Shown here: in pieces, positions 8,353 through 17,069 of the stretch
Layout of the letters: each line of letters starts with the position of its first letter
Position numbering within the stretch: position 1 is the first letter of the stretch
Origin: an uncultured Bacillota bacterium
Lineage (GTDB): Bacteria; Bacillota; Clostridia; Lachnospirales; CAG-274
DNA length: 64,000 nucleotides
Assembly: GCA_958426775.1 (NCBI GenBank)
Contig: CATZZP010000010.1
Coordinates: 1 to 64,000 of the forward strand
Reading direction: 5' to 3'
Notes under the pieces: generated by a model
Told to the model about the DNA's origin: nothing
Database searches by the model: none
What the model saw: the letters and a program-made list of their open reading frames with translations, nothing else
Made by a program: the position numbers and the translations under genes

Positions 8353-10230
8353 TTATTCCTCACCGTCAGCAGAATTTTCACTGTCAGAGCCTTCCTCTGT
8401 ATCAGCTTGGTTAATTATGGCTCTGAACTCATCACCCGTAATCTTTTCCTTTTCCAAAAGGAGCTTTGCGGATTTATGAAGAGCCTCCATATTTTCTTTG
8501 ATGATTTTAGTTGCGGTATCATAAGCCTCGGTAATAAGTCTGTTTACCTCAGAATCAATAAGCCCTGCAACCTCCTCACCGTAGTTTCTTGTATGGGTAA
8601 TATCCCTGCCTAAGAATACCTCCTCACTTTCCTCACCGAAGAGGATAGGACCCAGCTTTTTACTCATACCGTATTTTGTAACCATATCCCTTGCAATCTT
8701 GCTTGCCTGCTGAATATCACCGCTTGCACCCGTTGTAATATCACCAAATACAAGCTCCTCGGCAACTCTGCCGCCGAATGCCGCCGCAAGTCTTTGCTCC
8801 ATTGAGGTTAAGGTAGGACAGGTATATTCCTCAGGCACAGGCATGGTATATCCCCCTGCACGACCTACGGGAATAATAGATACTATATGGACAGGAGGCA
8901 ATTCCGAAAGCTTTTCATAAATAAGGGCATGCCCTGCCTCATGATAAGCCGTAAGCTTTTTCTCCTTATCGGTAATAACTCTGCTCTTCTTTTCCGTACC
9001 CATAGCCACCTTAACAAAGGCAGTACGCAGGTCCTCCATGGAAAGAGCCTTTTTATCCTTTCTTGCCGCAAGCAATGCCGCCTCATTCATAAGGTTTTCA
9101 AGGTCAGCACCCGTAAAGCCGGGAGTAGTCTGGGCAATAACCTGTAAATCCACATCATCGGCAACCTTTTTGCCTCTTGCGTGTATTTTAAGTATTTCAA
9201 GCCTGCCCTTAACATCAGGGCGACCGATAACCACCTGTCTGTCAAATCGGCCGGGTCTTAAAAGTGCAGGGTCAAGTATATCCGGGCGGTTAGTTGCCGC
9301 AATAACAATTACGCCCTCGTTTACACCGAAGCCGTCCATTTCCACAAGGAGCTGATTTAAGGTCTGCTCTCTTTCGTCATGTCCGCTGCCTAAGCCTGCA
9401 CCTCTGCGTCTGCCCACAGCATCAATCTCGTCTATGAATATAAGACAGGGTGAGTTCTTTTTAGCCTGGTCAAATAAGTCCCTTACTCTTGAAGCACCTA
9501 CACCTACAAACATCTCCACAAAGTCAGAGCCTGAAATTGTAAAGAAAGGTACATTTGCCTCACCTGCAATAGCCTTTGCAAGGAGGGTTTTACCTGTACC
9601 GGGAGGTCCCACCATAAGTACGCCTTTTGGTATTCTTGCACCGATTTCGGTAAACTTTTTGGGGTTTTTAAGAAATTCTACAATTTCCGCAACCTCTTCC
9701 TTTTCCTCATCAAGACCTGCCACATCGGCAAAGGTCTTTTTGTTTTTTGTATCGTTAAGCTTAGCGTTGCTTTTGCCGAAGTTCATAACCTTGCCGCCGC
9801 CACCGCCGTTCATCTGTTGCATAATAAGGGCAAGTATAATTATGCCTATTACCACAGATATAATTATGGATATAACGGAAATCCAGTTACCCGTCTTAGC
9901 CGCCGCCTTTGTTTCAAGGCTGAAATCACCTTGGGCAACCTCATCCTCCACCTGTGACATAAAGCTGTCCACCGCAGTTAAATCAATACGATACATACGT
10001 CCGTCATTTAATGTTACGGTTGCAGTACCTGCATTATCCACATCAGCATCTCTCTGCACTACAATTCTGTCTACACTGCCGTTATTAATATCCTCCAGCA
10101 TAGTGCTGTAGGTGTCCTGATTTTGAGGCATTCCCGAAGCTCCGTTACGTAGCATTACATAACAGAGAAACACAAAGAATATACCGCAAAAAAGCAGAAC
10201 CGTTTTAAATCCGTCACCTTTTTTTCCCAT
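8353..10230 (-). CDS. ftsH: ATP-dependent zinc metalloprotease FtsH
   Basis: Membrane-bound AAA+ protease that degrades misfolded membrane proteins and regulatory substrates. I place the start at 10230 (MGKKGDGF...), giving 625 residues, because AGGAGG sits just before it; the open frame runs upstream to 10308 but would overlap tilS. Two membrane segments (about 10-27 and 117-140) flank an extracytoplasmic domain. Walker A GPPGTGKT lies near 209 and Walker B IFIDEIDA follows. The second region of homology (AATNRPDILDPALLRPGRFD) and the zinc motif HEAGH (near 430) come next. It follows tilS by 13 bp, a conserved Firmicute pairing; the hpt gene often found between them is absent. Confidence 0.96.
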   Translation of the reverse strand: MGKKGDGFKTVLLFCGIFFVFLCYVMLRNGASGMPQNQDTYSTMLEDINNGSVDRIVVQRDADVDNAGTATVTLNDGRMYRIDLTAVDSFMSQVEDEVAQGDFSLETKAAAKTGNWISVISIIISVVIGIIILALIMQQMNGGGGGKVMNFGKSNAKLNDTKNKKTFADVAGLDEEKEEVAEIVEFLKNPKKFTEIGARIPKGVLMVGPPGTGKTLLAKAIAGEANVPFFTISGSDFVEMFVGVGASRVRDLFDQAKKNSPCLIFIDEIDAVGRRRGAGLGSGHDEREQTLNQLLVEMDGFGVNEGVIVIAATNRPDILDPALLRPGRFDRQVVIGRPDVKGRLEILKIHARGKKVADDVDLQVIAQTTPGFTGADLENLMNEAALLAARKDKKALSMEDLRTAFVKVAMGTEKKSRVITDKEKKLTAYHEAGHALIYEKLSELPPVHIVSIIPVGRAGGYTMPVPEEYTCPTLTSMEQRLAAAFGGRVAEELVFGDITTGASGDIQQASKIARDMVTKYGMSKKLGPILFGEESEEVFLGRDITHTRNYGEEVAGLIDSEVNRLITEAYDTATKIIKENMEALHKSAKLLLEKEKITGDEFRAIINQADTEEGSDSENSADGEE

Positions 10231-10243
10231 TCTTTCCTCCTGA

Positions 10244-11605
10244 TTAATTATCCTTACGCCAAATATAAAAGTATACACCCTTATCACTGATATATTTGTC
10301 ATTAACACGATAAGGCTTTGTACCTACCCACAGCACCTGATTTTCAAATGCAAGGAGAGGTATGGTATCTCTTTTATCTCTGCCCGTTTTCATATCTGAA
10401 AAAAGCCTTTTAAGCTTTTTTGTGCCTACACCCTTAAGGTGAATTATATCACCCTTATTTCGGGTTCTCAAGCATAAACCACAGTATATTATATCACAAT
10501 TGAAGCAATTAGTATATAGTAAATTTCCTTCAATTTCCTTTTTTTTCTCATAAATTGCGACAAAGGCGTCTATTTCCTTAATATACAGCTCTTCATTAAG
10601 CTTTAAGTTATAGCAATAGCCCTTGTTTTCCTCCTTTGCCTGCTCTAAAATAAGCAGGTCATACTCTCTTTTAGCCTTAAGGGAATAGGGCAGACTGAGG
10701 CTTGCACCGCTTTTATTTTCCACCAAGGCACAAACCGCCTCAATATGCTCTGCCGAAATATCCTTCAGGCTCTTTATAAACTCACTGAAAAGCAGCCTTA
10801 CGACCCTACGCCTTATAACAAGGGGATAGGCTTTAAATTTGCTTATGCAAAGGGCATTTTTATCAGCCAGACATTCTCTGTAAGCCGCCTCAGCAAGGCT
10901 GTCAAGGTATTCGTCCTCCTGTCGCATAAGCTGAGCGGTTTTGTTTATACCCTCGCAAACAGAGGGGTTCAGGTTTTCCTTAAGCCACGGAATAAGGCTC
11001 AGCCTTACCTTGTTTCTGGTATAATCCTCTGAAAGATTGGTGCTGTCGATGCAATAGGAAAGGTTATTTTTTCTGCAATAGTCCTCAATTTCACTGCGGT
11101 CCGTTTCAATAAGAGGTCTTATAATATTTCCCCTTACGGGAGCTATACCCCCAAGTCCCTTTATGCCTGTACCTCTGCAAAGACGCATAAGCACGGTTTC
11201 GGCATTGTCATTCATATTATGGGCAACAGCAATTTTATTATAGCCCTTTTCCTCCAACACCTGATTAAAAAGCTCATATCTAATTTTCCTGCCTGCCTCC
11301 TCAAGGCTTATTCCCAGCTCCTCCGCCTCTTTAAGAACCTGTCTTTTAAACACAATAAGCTCAATATCCATAGCCTTACAAAGCTGTCTTGAAAAATCCT
11401 CATCTCTTTGAGCCTCTTCACCTCTTATGCAGTGGTTTAAGTGAACGGCACAAAGCCTTAAATTATAGATAGGTGCAATTTCCTTAAGCACCGCTAAAAG
11501 GCTGACAGAGTCAGCACCGCCTGATAAGCCTGCTACAACCCCGTCACCCATATTAAGCATATTATATTTTTTTACAGCGGATAAAATCTGATTTTTCATA
11601 TACAC
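10244..11605 (-). CDS. tilS: tRNA(Ile)-lysidine synthetase
   Basis: Converts C34 of the tRNA-Ile CAU anticodon to lysidine, so that it reads AUA instead of AUG; AUA codons are common in this window, so the enzyme should be essential. It is 453 residues. The PP-loop motif GLSGGADSVSLL lies at about 25-36, followed by AVHLNHCIRGEEAQRDEDF and HNMNDNAETVLMRLCRGTG, both typical of TilS. A C-terminal tRNA-binding region ends in a TilS-C-like segment (RVNDKYIS...). It is the upstream partner of ftsH in one operon. Confidence 0.95.
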   Translation of the reverse strand: MYMKNQILSAVKKYNMLNMGDGVVAGLSGGADSVSLLAVLKEIAPIYNLRLCAVHLNHCIRGEEAQRDEDFSRQLCKAMDIELIVFKRQVLKEAEELGISLEEAGRKIRYELFNQVLEEKGYNKIAVAHNMNDNAETVLMRLCRGTGIKGLGGIAPVRGNIIRPLIETDRSEIEDYCRKNNLSYCIDSTNLSEDYTRNKVRLSLIPWLKENLNPSVCEGINKTAQLMRQEDEYLDSLAEAAYRECLADKNALCISKFKAYPLVIRRRVVRLLFSEFIKSLKDISAEHIEAVCALVENKSGASLSLPYSLKAKREYDLLILEQAKEENKGYCYNLKLNEELYIKEIDAFVAIYEKKKEIEGNLLYTNCFNCDIIYCGLCLRTRNKGDIIHLKGVGTKKLKRLFSDMKTGRDKRDTIPLLAFENQVLWVGTKPYRVNDKYISDKGVYFYIWRKDN

Positions 11606-11611
11606 ACCTGC

Positions 11612-13423
11612 TTATTTTATCTCACAGCTTACATCTAAATCACAATCAAAGGTTCTTAACCAAGGAAAACCGCATTTTTCAAGCTTAACCTCTTTAACCG
11701 TATATACCTTGTCCCTGATTTTAATTGTACTGTTTTTAAAGGCTGAAAAAACATCCTCTCTGTTAAGATACTCCCTGAGCTTGGCACTTTCCTCTTTTTC
11801 CTCCGCATTTGGCTTATAGCCTGCATTTGAGAGTAACCTTTTAGTCTGTACCGTATATATACCGTCCTCTAATACGTGCCTTAGGTGATGCTCTGTCTGA
11901 GCCTTGGCAAGGCGAGGCTGATTTTTTGTATATGCCTCATTTATTGCAAAAACCTGTGCATGGGCTACACCTAAGCCGATAGCATTACCGTTGGTATTCC
12001 ATGCACTGTAGGCTGTTAAATCGGTAATTTTAAAAAGATTACCCTGAATAAGTCTTTTAAACAGCTCATTATCACTGCTGTTCAGGGTTGTGCTGTCATA
12101 AAGCTCAACCAGAGCTACAAAATTACCCTCTTTCAGGGATTTTTGCATCTTCAGCATAGTTGACTTTGCCTCTGTTTTACCGCTGTAGGCATAAATATAT
12201 AAGTCTGTTTCCTTATCAAGATAGCCCTTGTAGCCGTTTACAAAATCACAGGCGGCATTTGTAAGTTTTTGAATATTACTTACATCATAGGAAGCAACAT
12301 CCTGTGAAACTCTGTTGTAGATTATGTTAAACTTAGCTGAGCTTTCCTTTTTCCTTGCCAAGTCCCTTGCATAAATAAGCTGAGGCACCTCATCTGTACC
12401 GTATATTACGTTTATATCCTTGCCCCTGCCTGTCATTGACAGATAACGCTCCTTCTTGCCTTCATAGGCGTCTATCTGCTTCATAACACTGCTTGTGCCT
12501 GTTTCAAAGTGACTTCTCGCAAAGCTGTACTTAACGGCAGAGCCGCCTGACCTCTGTACCCAGCCTGCCTTTTTAGAGTTAAAGTAGGTAATTGAGTTGG
12601 GCAGCTGCAAATCATCAGTGCTTATAACAATTTCATCAATAAGTCCCTCTTTTTTAAGCTCCATAAGCCCTGACATTATTTCAACCGTCTTGTCAAAGGG
12701 CTTAATATAATTGTTTAAATAGGTTCTGTAAGGGTCCTTGCTCATATAGCTTTTATTTACGTTGGAGTAAAAGTCCTTTTCCCAACGGGTAAGAGGTACG
12801 CCCTCATCCTTTTTACCGCAAACATAGCTGTACTCCATAAGTAATTGAGTGGGATTTACCTTGCTGTAGTTTGCCTTAATATAGTCGTAGTCCTCACAGG
12901 TGGGATTATACTGTAAATAGTAATAGCCGATACCCTTTATAGGCTCTGCATTACGCCAAATGTCATTAAACCTTGTTTCAGGCAAAGAACGAGGAGTAGT
13001 AAGGTTTACATAATAGTAAGGCTCCGTATAATCGGCAGTAAGCTTTCTTAAGTCCTCCATAGCCGTATTAATATCATTGTAGTTAGAGCCTACTCTACTG
13101 CCTACAAGACCCCCTGTAAAATAAGTAGAGGTGTTTATAATAACCGTGGTTGACTTTTTATTATTTTCCCCCGTAAGGGCATAAATACTCGCTCTTACCT
13201 TGGCACTGTCTGCAAAGCGGTCATCTGTACCGTTGCCCGAAAACAGATCCATATCCGCCTTATCGGGATAAACCACCGTATCACCGCTGAGTGCCGCCAA
13301 GTCCTCTAAATAATCACAGCTGATAGGTCTGCTGTCAATAGGTGCAGTAACTATTGTATCTGCAAAAACAGGTACGCTTAATAAAAAAGCAGCAACTGCC
13401 GTTAAAAATAATTTAAGCTTCAT
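11612..13423 (-). CDS. DUF4127 family secreted protein
   Basis: Start chosen at 13423 (MKLKLFLTAV...), which has AGGAGA upstream and begins with a clean signal peptide of about 21 residues ending VFA; the open frame extends upstream to 13483 but overlaps the previous gene. The mature protein begins IVTAPIDSRPISCDYLEDLAALSGD, the characteristic opening of DUF4127 proteins, whose function is unknown. The predicted length is 603 residues. It contains RDLARKKESSAKFNIIYNR and a late HHLRHVLEDGIYTVQ segment. It lies between a secreted two-repeat protein (14 bp upstream) and tilS (6 bp downstream) and is presumably co-transcribed with both. No catalytic motif was recognised with confidence. Confidence 0.8.
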   Translation of the reverse strand: MKLKLFLTAVAAFLLSVPVFADTIVTAPIDSRPISCDYLEDLAALSGDTVVYPDKADMDLFSGNGTDDRFADSAKVRASIYALTGENNKKSTTVIINTSTYFTGGLVGSRVGSNYNDINTAMEDLRKLTADYTEPYYYVNLTTPRSLPETRFNDIWRNAEPIKGIGYYYLQYNPTCEDYDYIKANYSKVNPTQLLMEYSYVCGKKDEGVPLTRWEKDFYSNVNKSYMSKDPYRTYLNNYIKPFDKTVEIMSGLMELKKEGLIDEIVISTDDLQLPNSITYFNSKKAGWVQRSGGSAVKYSFARSHFETGTSSVMKQIDAYEGKKERYLSMTGRGKDINVIYGTDEVPQLIYARDLARKKESSAKFNIIYNRVSQDVASYDVSNIQKLTNAACDFVNGYKGYLDKETDLYIYAYSGKTEAKSTMLKMQKSLKEGNFVALVELYDSTTLNSSDNELFKRLIQGNLFKITDLTAYSAWNTNGNAIGLGVAHAQVFAINEAYTKNQPRLAKAQTEHHLRHVLEDGIYTVQTKRLLSNAGYKPNAEEKEESAKLREYLNREDVFSAFKNSTIKIRDKVYTVKEVKLEKCGFPWLRTFDCDLDVSCEIK

Positions 13424-13437
13424 TAAAATTCTCCTTT

Positions 13438-14406
13438 TTATGTAAACCACAACAGCCAATCCAAGGCATAGGGGTTTTTCCATATAATTCCGTCTGCAAA
13501 GGTAACCTCTGTTACTATGGCATTTATACGATAGCAGTCATTTTCCAGAAAGCCCGAGGAGGCAAAGGCTCTGCTTTCCCCCACCTTAAGCTCCATGCCC
13601 TTGCATACTGCAAGCCTTACATTTTTGCTTACATATATCTGAGGTGATACGTCTATAGGGTTGTTATCCTTGTCAAACTCCGCTACAGCCACCTTAATAT
13701 CTCTTATTTCCCTTGTGGAGGTGTTGGTAAGCACCAGCTTAAGGTCACGTCTGCCTACAATTTCGTCAGCATTTGTCATTGTCATATCATTTATAAAGAC
13801 GTGCTTGTTATGAGTTGCTTTTTCAACATTTTCCTCATTTTTAGCAAAAGCCTTTTCAAAGCCCTCTATATCAAAGGTTGTATTTTTTAATACCGCTTCC
13901 TCTTTGGCATAGGGGTTTTCCCAAACCGTACCGTCATAATAAAGTGCTTTTTTTACTATGGCATTTATATATTTACCCCCATTACTTCCCCCTACAAACT
14001 TATCAAGCCCTATATCCTGATTAGCAGGCAATATAATACCGTTAACCGTATAATTACCCCTTTCTCTTAAAGGCATACCCTTTTCATTGTAATAGATCAG
14101 CTCTAAATCATAGGCAACTATAGGTGTATTGGTATTGTTATGCACAATAACCCTTGCACAGCCTCCGTCGTCAATAAAGGCTTTTTTAACCTCTATAGGT
14201 ATAAACTCATCCTTTTTCAGACTTCCCTCTAAATCCACAGGTCTTTTTATTTCACTTAAAAGGTCTGTACCCTCTGCAGCAGCCGCCTTAAAGGGCATTG
14301 CAGATACAGACTCTGTAGGTGCTTTATTTCCCTTTATTACCCCTATTCCTACAGCAAGGCATACTATACCTCCGCCTACAGCAAGGACAAGCTTTTTGTT
14401 AAGCAT
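13438..14406 (-). CDS. Hypothetical secreted or membrane-anchored protein with two related domains
   Basis: The 322 residues start with a hydrophobic signal-anchor (LVLAVGGGIVCLAVGIGVI, about 5-23) and a short low-complexity linker. Two similar domains of about 100 residues follow, roughly 75-170 and 200-318. Both describe a beta-rich pattern with a central VIVHNNTNTPIVAYDLE or LVLTNTSTREIRDIKVA strand pair. Both end in the same signature, a G[TI][VI]W[EK]NPYA tail. The family looks like small extracytoplasmic beta-sandwich proteins of Firmicutes, but I do not recognise a function. Its strong promoter makes it the first gene of the tilS-ftsH transcription unit. Confidence 0.65.
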   Translation of the reverse strand: MLNKKLVLAVGGGIVCLAVGIGVIKGNKAPTESVSAMPFKAAAAEGTDLLSEIKRPVDLEGSLKKDEFIPIEVKKAFIDDGGCARVIVHNNTNTPIVAYDLELIYYNEKGMPLRERGNYTVNGIILPANQDIGLDKFVGGSNGGKYINAIVKKALYYDGTVWENPYAKEEAVLKNTTFDIEGFEKAFAKNEENVEKATHNKHVFINDMTMTNADEIVGRRDLKLVLTNTSTREIRDIKVAVAEFDKDNNPIDVSPQIYVSKNVRLAVCKGMELKVGESRAFASSGFLENDCYRINAIVTEVTFADGIIWKNPYALDWLLWFT

Positions 14407-14437
14407 GGCAAATTCCCCCTGTTATATCCTGCTATAT

Positions 14438-14466
14438 AGTATACTAATTTTACCGACCCTTGTCAA
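14438..14466 (-). promoter_or_regulatory. Strong sigma-A-type promoter of the 14.4-8.3 kb operon
   Basis: Minus-strand TTGACA (14461-14466), a 17-bp spacer and TATACT (14438-14443). The five-of-six and six-of-six matches make this one of the best promoters in the window. Confidence 0.8.
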
Positions 14467-14471
14467 ATTCC

Positions 14472-14501
14472 TTTACAACAGTACAATAAATGTGTTAAAA
14501 T
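14472..14501 (+). promoter_or_regulatory. Sigma-A-type promoter for the lipase-like gene
   Basis: TTTACA (14472-14477), an 18-bp spacer and TAAAAT (14496-14501), divergent from the promoter at 14438-14466, followed by a GGGGG ribosome binding site. Confidence 0.55.
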
Positions 14502-14527
14502 TTATATATATTTTTAGGGGGATAATT

Positions 14528-15934
14528 ATGGCTTTTATTTGGATTATAACAGCTCTTATTATTATACTGGATATAAGCGATAAGCTGCGGTTTACGGCAA
14601 AATTCAGTGCAGGCATAATACTTATATTTATGCCTCATATTGTAATGGTAAATGCTGTACTGACACACCTGAACCTGTCAGCCTTAGCCCCGCCCTTTAA
14701 CGTGCTTACGGTTTATGCTCTTTTAAGGCTTAACTTTTTCGGTGTTAAGCGACATATCACGCCGTCAAAAAGGCTTAATTTTCTTTACTCGGGTAAAAGA
14801 CTTTTAAACTTAGGCATATATACAGCCTTAATACAGATACCCTTTTATATAGTTTACTTCACTGCAGGGCTTGTTTTTTATACATCCCACATTCTTTTAA
14901 TTGACGGCATTACAGCATACCTTATAATCATTCTTATGATATTTAACGGTATGATGAAGGTTATATTTACCTCAAAATGGCTTAATATTTTTAAGCGTAT
15001 TTTTTGTTTTTCATTTATTGCAATCCCGCCTATAAACCTTGGTATTATGCTGTATTTAAGGCATATTGCCGCCAAGGAGTACGACTATTGTACATATAAG
15101 CTTAACGATATGCCCGGGGAAATAGAAAATCAGATTTGTAAAACTCGATACCCTATACTTTTGGTGCATGGTGTAGGCTTTCGTGATGCAAGATACTTTA
15201 ACTATTGGGGACGAATACCAAAGGAGCTTCGACGCCGCGGTGCAACTATTTACTACGGAAACCAGGAGGGCTGGGCGACCATAGAATATAACGCCTCACT
15301 GCTTAAATCAAGAGTAGAGGAAATTTTAAAGGAAACAGGGGCAGAAAAGCTGAATATTATAGCTCATTCCAAGGGAGGACTTGACTGCCGTTGTATGATA
15401 AGTACCTATAATATGGGTGAGTATATTGCATCCCTTACTACCATGGGTACACCTCATTTTGGTGTAAAATTTGCCGATGTACTGCTTAAAATCATACCAA
15501 ACTCAATTGTAACGGGAGTATCAAATATAATAAATAAGCTGTTTTCCTCCTACGGGGATACCAACCCTGACTTTAAGGCAGCTGTAAACCAGCTTACAGA
15601 GGCATATGCAGTTAAATTTAATAAGGAAAATCCCGATGCAAAATCGGTATATTACCAAAGCTATTCCTCAGTTATGAGATGTGCCTTAAGCGACTATATA
15701 CTTTCAGTGCCTTATATAATAGGAAAGCTTGTAGGCAGTAAAAGAAATGACGGACTGGTGCCCGAGCCGTCAGCCCACTGGGGCGAATTCAGAAAAGAGT
15801 TCAGCAATAAAAGGCATATACACGGTGTATCTCACGGTGATATAATAGATTTAAAAAGAGATGACTATAACGGCTTTGATATTATTTCGGAGTATGTTAA
15901 AATAGTTGAGGATTTAAAGAATAAGGGATATTAA
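14528..15934 (+). CDS. Membrane-anchored lipase-like alpha/beta hydrolase
   Basis: Start set at 14528 because a GGGGG site lies directly upstream; an open frame extends further 5' but overlaps the divergent gene and both promoters. The 468-residue protein has several hydrophobic segments in its first 190 residues, then a lipase-like domain from about 207. It begins YPILLVHGVGFRDARYFNYW, with an oxyanion HG. The nucleophile elbow AHSKGG (Ser near 280) and TMGTPHFG follow, with a likely catalytic His in HGVSHGD near 435. This resembles bacterial triacylglycerol lipases tethered to the membrane. Substrate (lipid or acyl ester) is not determinable. rnhA follows by 10 bp. Confidence 0.8.
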   Translation: MAFIWIITALIIILDISDKLRFTAKFSAGIILIFMPHIVMVNAVLTHLNLSALAPPFNVLTVYALLRLNFFGVKRHITPSKRLNFLYSGKRLLNLGIYTALIQIPFYIVYFTAGLVFYTSHILLIDGITAYLIIILMIFNGMMKVIFTSKWLNIFKRIFCFSFIAIPPINLGIMLYLRHIAAKEYDYCTYKLNDMPGEIENQICKTRYPILLVHGVGFRDARYFNYWGRIPKELRRRGATIYYGNQEGWATIEYNASLLKSRVEEILKETGAEKLNIIAHSKGGLDCRCMISTYNMGEYIASLTTMGTPHFGVKFADVLLKIIPNSIVTGVSNIINKLFSSYGDTNPDFKAAVNQLTEAYAVKFNKENPDAKSVYYQSYSSVMRCALSDYILSVPYIIGKLVGSKRNDGLVPEPSAHWGEFRKEFSNKRHIHGVSHGDIIDLKRDDYNGFDIISEYVKIVEDLKNKGY

Positions 15935-15944
15935 AGGAGATTTT

Positions 15945-16409
15945 ATGAAAAGCTTGACAATATATACAGACGGTGCCTGCTCAGGCAATCCCGGTAAGGG
16001 CGGTTACGGCATAGTATTAATTTACGGACAGCACCGTAAGGAGATTTCACAGGGCTTCAGGCTTACTACAAATAACCGCATGGAGCTGTTGGCAGTAATT
16101 ACTGCTATTAAGGCACTTAAGGAGCCTTGTAAAATAGACCTGTACAGCGACTCTAAATATGTAATAGACTCAATTACAAAGGGCTGGGTATATAACTGGC
16201 AGAAAAACGGCTGGGTAAAGTCCGATAAAAAGAAGGCTTTGAATGTTGACCTTTGGGAGGAGCTTCTGCCTCTGCTTAAAACTCATCAGGTTAATTTTAT
16301 ATGGGTTAAAGGACATGCGGATAATCCCGAAAATGAGCGTTGTGACCGTTTAGCCGTCGCCGCAGCAGCAGGAGATAACCTTCTTGAGGACACGGGTTTT
16401 AAGCCCTGA
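15945..16409 (+). CDS. rnhA: Ribonuclease HI
   Basis: Endonuclease that cleaves the RNA strand of RNA-DNA hybrids during replication and repair. The 154 residues match the type 1 family. Catalytic acidic residues sit in the expected motifs: YTDGACSGNPGKGG (Asp near 8), NNRMELLAV (Glu near 48), YSDSKYVI (Asp near 70) and WVKGHADNPENERCDRLA (His and final Asp near 124-136). The basic protrusion region WQKNGWVKSDKK is also present. ATG is preceded by AAGGAG. It is likely co-transcribed with the hydrolase upstream. Confidence 0.95.
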   Translation: MKSLTIYTDGACSGNPGKGGYGIVLIYGQHRKEISQGFRLTTNNRMELLAVITAIKALKEPCKIDLYSDSKYVIDSITKGWVYNWQKNGWVKSDKKKALNVDLWEELLPLLKTHQVNFIWVKGHADNPENERCDRLAVAAAAGDNLLEDTGFKP

Positions 16410-16585
16410 CAAAAATTTTTTTAAGGACAAATTCCGAGCTTTTTTGTGTCTTTTTGATAAAGCAAAAGTGATTTTTTTTAAGGAATTATGCGAAATTATC
16501 ATAAAAAAAAACCTCTTTGTCAACTTGCACAATTTTTAATTTAAAAAAAAATAATGTTTGGTAACACTGTTTTTAATAACCTTGC

Positions 16586-16724
16586 TATAATATGGATTGT
16601 GAAAAACCCCTAAATATTTTCACACTACAGTTTATACATCCCTCAAATATGTAAAATAAACTGTAAAACCCCATAAAAAATACCTTCTCTTTAGAAAAAG
16701 CACCTGTTCGCCGGGTGCTTTTTC
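16586..16724 (+). ncRNA. Candidate small RNA with promoter-like -10 box, two stems and terminator
   Basis: This lies in the 498-bp gap between rnhA and the next gene. A perfect TATAAT (16586-16591) is followed by a perfect 7-bp stem GTGAAAA/TTTTCAC (16599-16605 with 16617-16623). Next comes a longer stem with a 9-bp outer part TACAGTTTA/TAAACTGTA (16626-16634 with 16657-16665) and an inner TACAT/ATGTA. A strong terminator hairpin with a T run closes it (16694-16724). No open reading frame fits inside. The -35 box is weak. The layout suggests an independent RNA of about 125 nt; its class was not recognised. The bases before it (16410-16585) hold only AT-rich sequence with no clear signal. Confidence 0.5.
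16694..16724. terminator. Rho-independent terminator hairpin
   Basis: Eleven-base arms (16694-16704 and 16714-16724, GAAAAAGCACC and its complement) are nearly perfect, with a T tract on the plus strand. It closes the candidate small RNA; A/T flanks could allow bidirectional use. Confidence 0.85.
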
Positions 16725-16828
16725 ACTTTTAAATTTTTTTGTAAAAAGCAATTTCCTGTAAACCTTTAAGGCAAATCAAAGCCCAATTCGTCTTTAACAT
16801 AAAAAATTCTGTTATTATTTTTACATAC

Positions 16829-16874
16829 AAAAAACAACAGCCCTCGGTCTTAAAATTAAGTCGGGGGCTGTTGT
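16829..16874 (-). terminator. Terminator after the 49-residue peptide gene
   Basis: ACAACAGCCC and GGGCTGTTGT arms pair over an internal loop; on the minus strand they are followed by TTTTTT (16828-16833). This is the end of the pectinesterase transcription unit. Confidence 0.85.
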
Positions 16875-16907
16875 ATATAAGGATGTGCAAAAAACAATTA
16901 TGTAATA

Positions 16908-17057
16908 TTAAAAATCAATGGCATTGCTGTTGCCTATCTTTGATTTGGAAATTTTAGTATAACTGCCCTGTACACCGGAGAGAGCAAGGTTAGTTACACT
17001 GTCCGATTCAAATACTTTAACCTCAATCTCAGGTGATTGATATTTCTTTTTACTCAT
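16908..17057 (-). CDS. 49-residue peptide encoded directly downstream of the pectinesterase
   Basis: A short frame from ATG at 17057 to TAA at 16908 gives 49 residues, starting MSKKKYQSPEIEVKVFESDS and ending NSNAIDF. An AGGAGG site sits 7 bp upstream of the ATG, and the gap to the pectinesterase stop is only 12 bp, so coupled expression is likely. A strong terminator follows. There is no signal peptide and no Cys; the centre is rich in Ser, Gly and Thr. The lysine-rich start with YxxPExEV resembles many short orphan peptides of gut Firmicutes and Bacteroidetes of unknown role. It could be a peptide precursor or a regulatory small protein. The function is not known. Confidence 0.7.
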   Translation of the reverse strand: MSKKKYQSPEIEVKVFESDSVTNLALSGVQGSYTKISKSKIGNSNAIDF

Positions 17058-17069
17058 ATCATCGCCTCC

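Noticed and set aside
10230..10308. Extended N-terminus of FtsH
   Set aside because: It would overlap tilS and lacks a ribosome site, whereas AGGAGG precedes the ATG at 10230.
14129..14527. Extra N-terminal sequence of the lipase-like protein
   Set aside because: It runs over the divergent gene and two promoters and has no ribosome binding site; the GGGGG before 14528 fits better.
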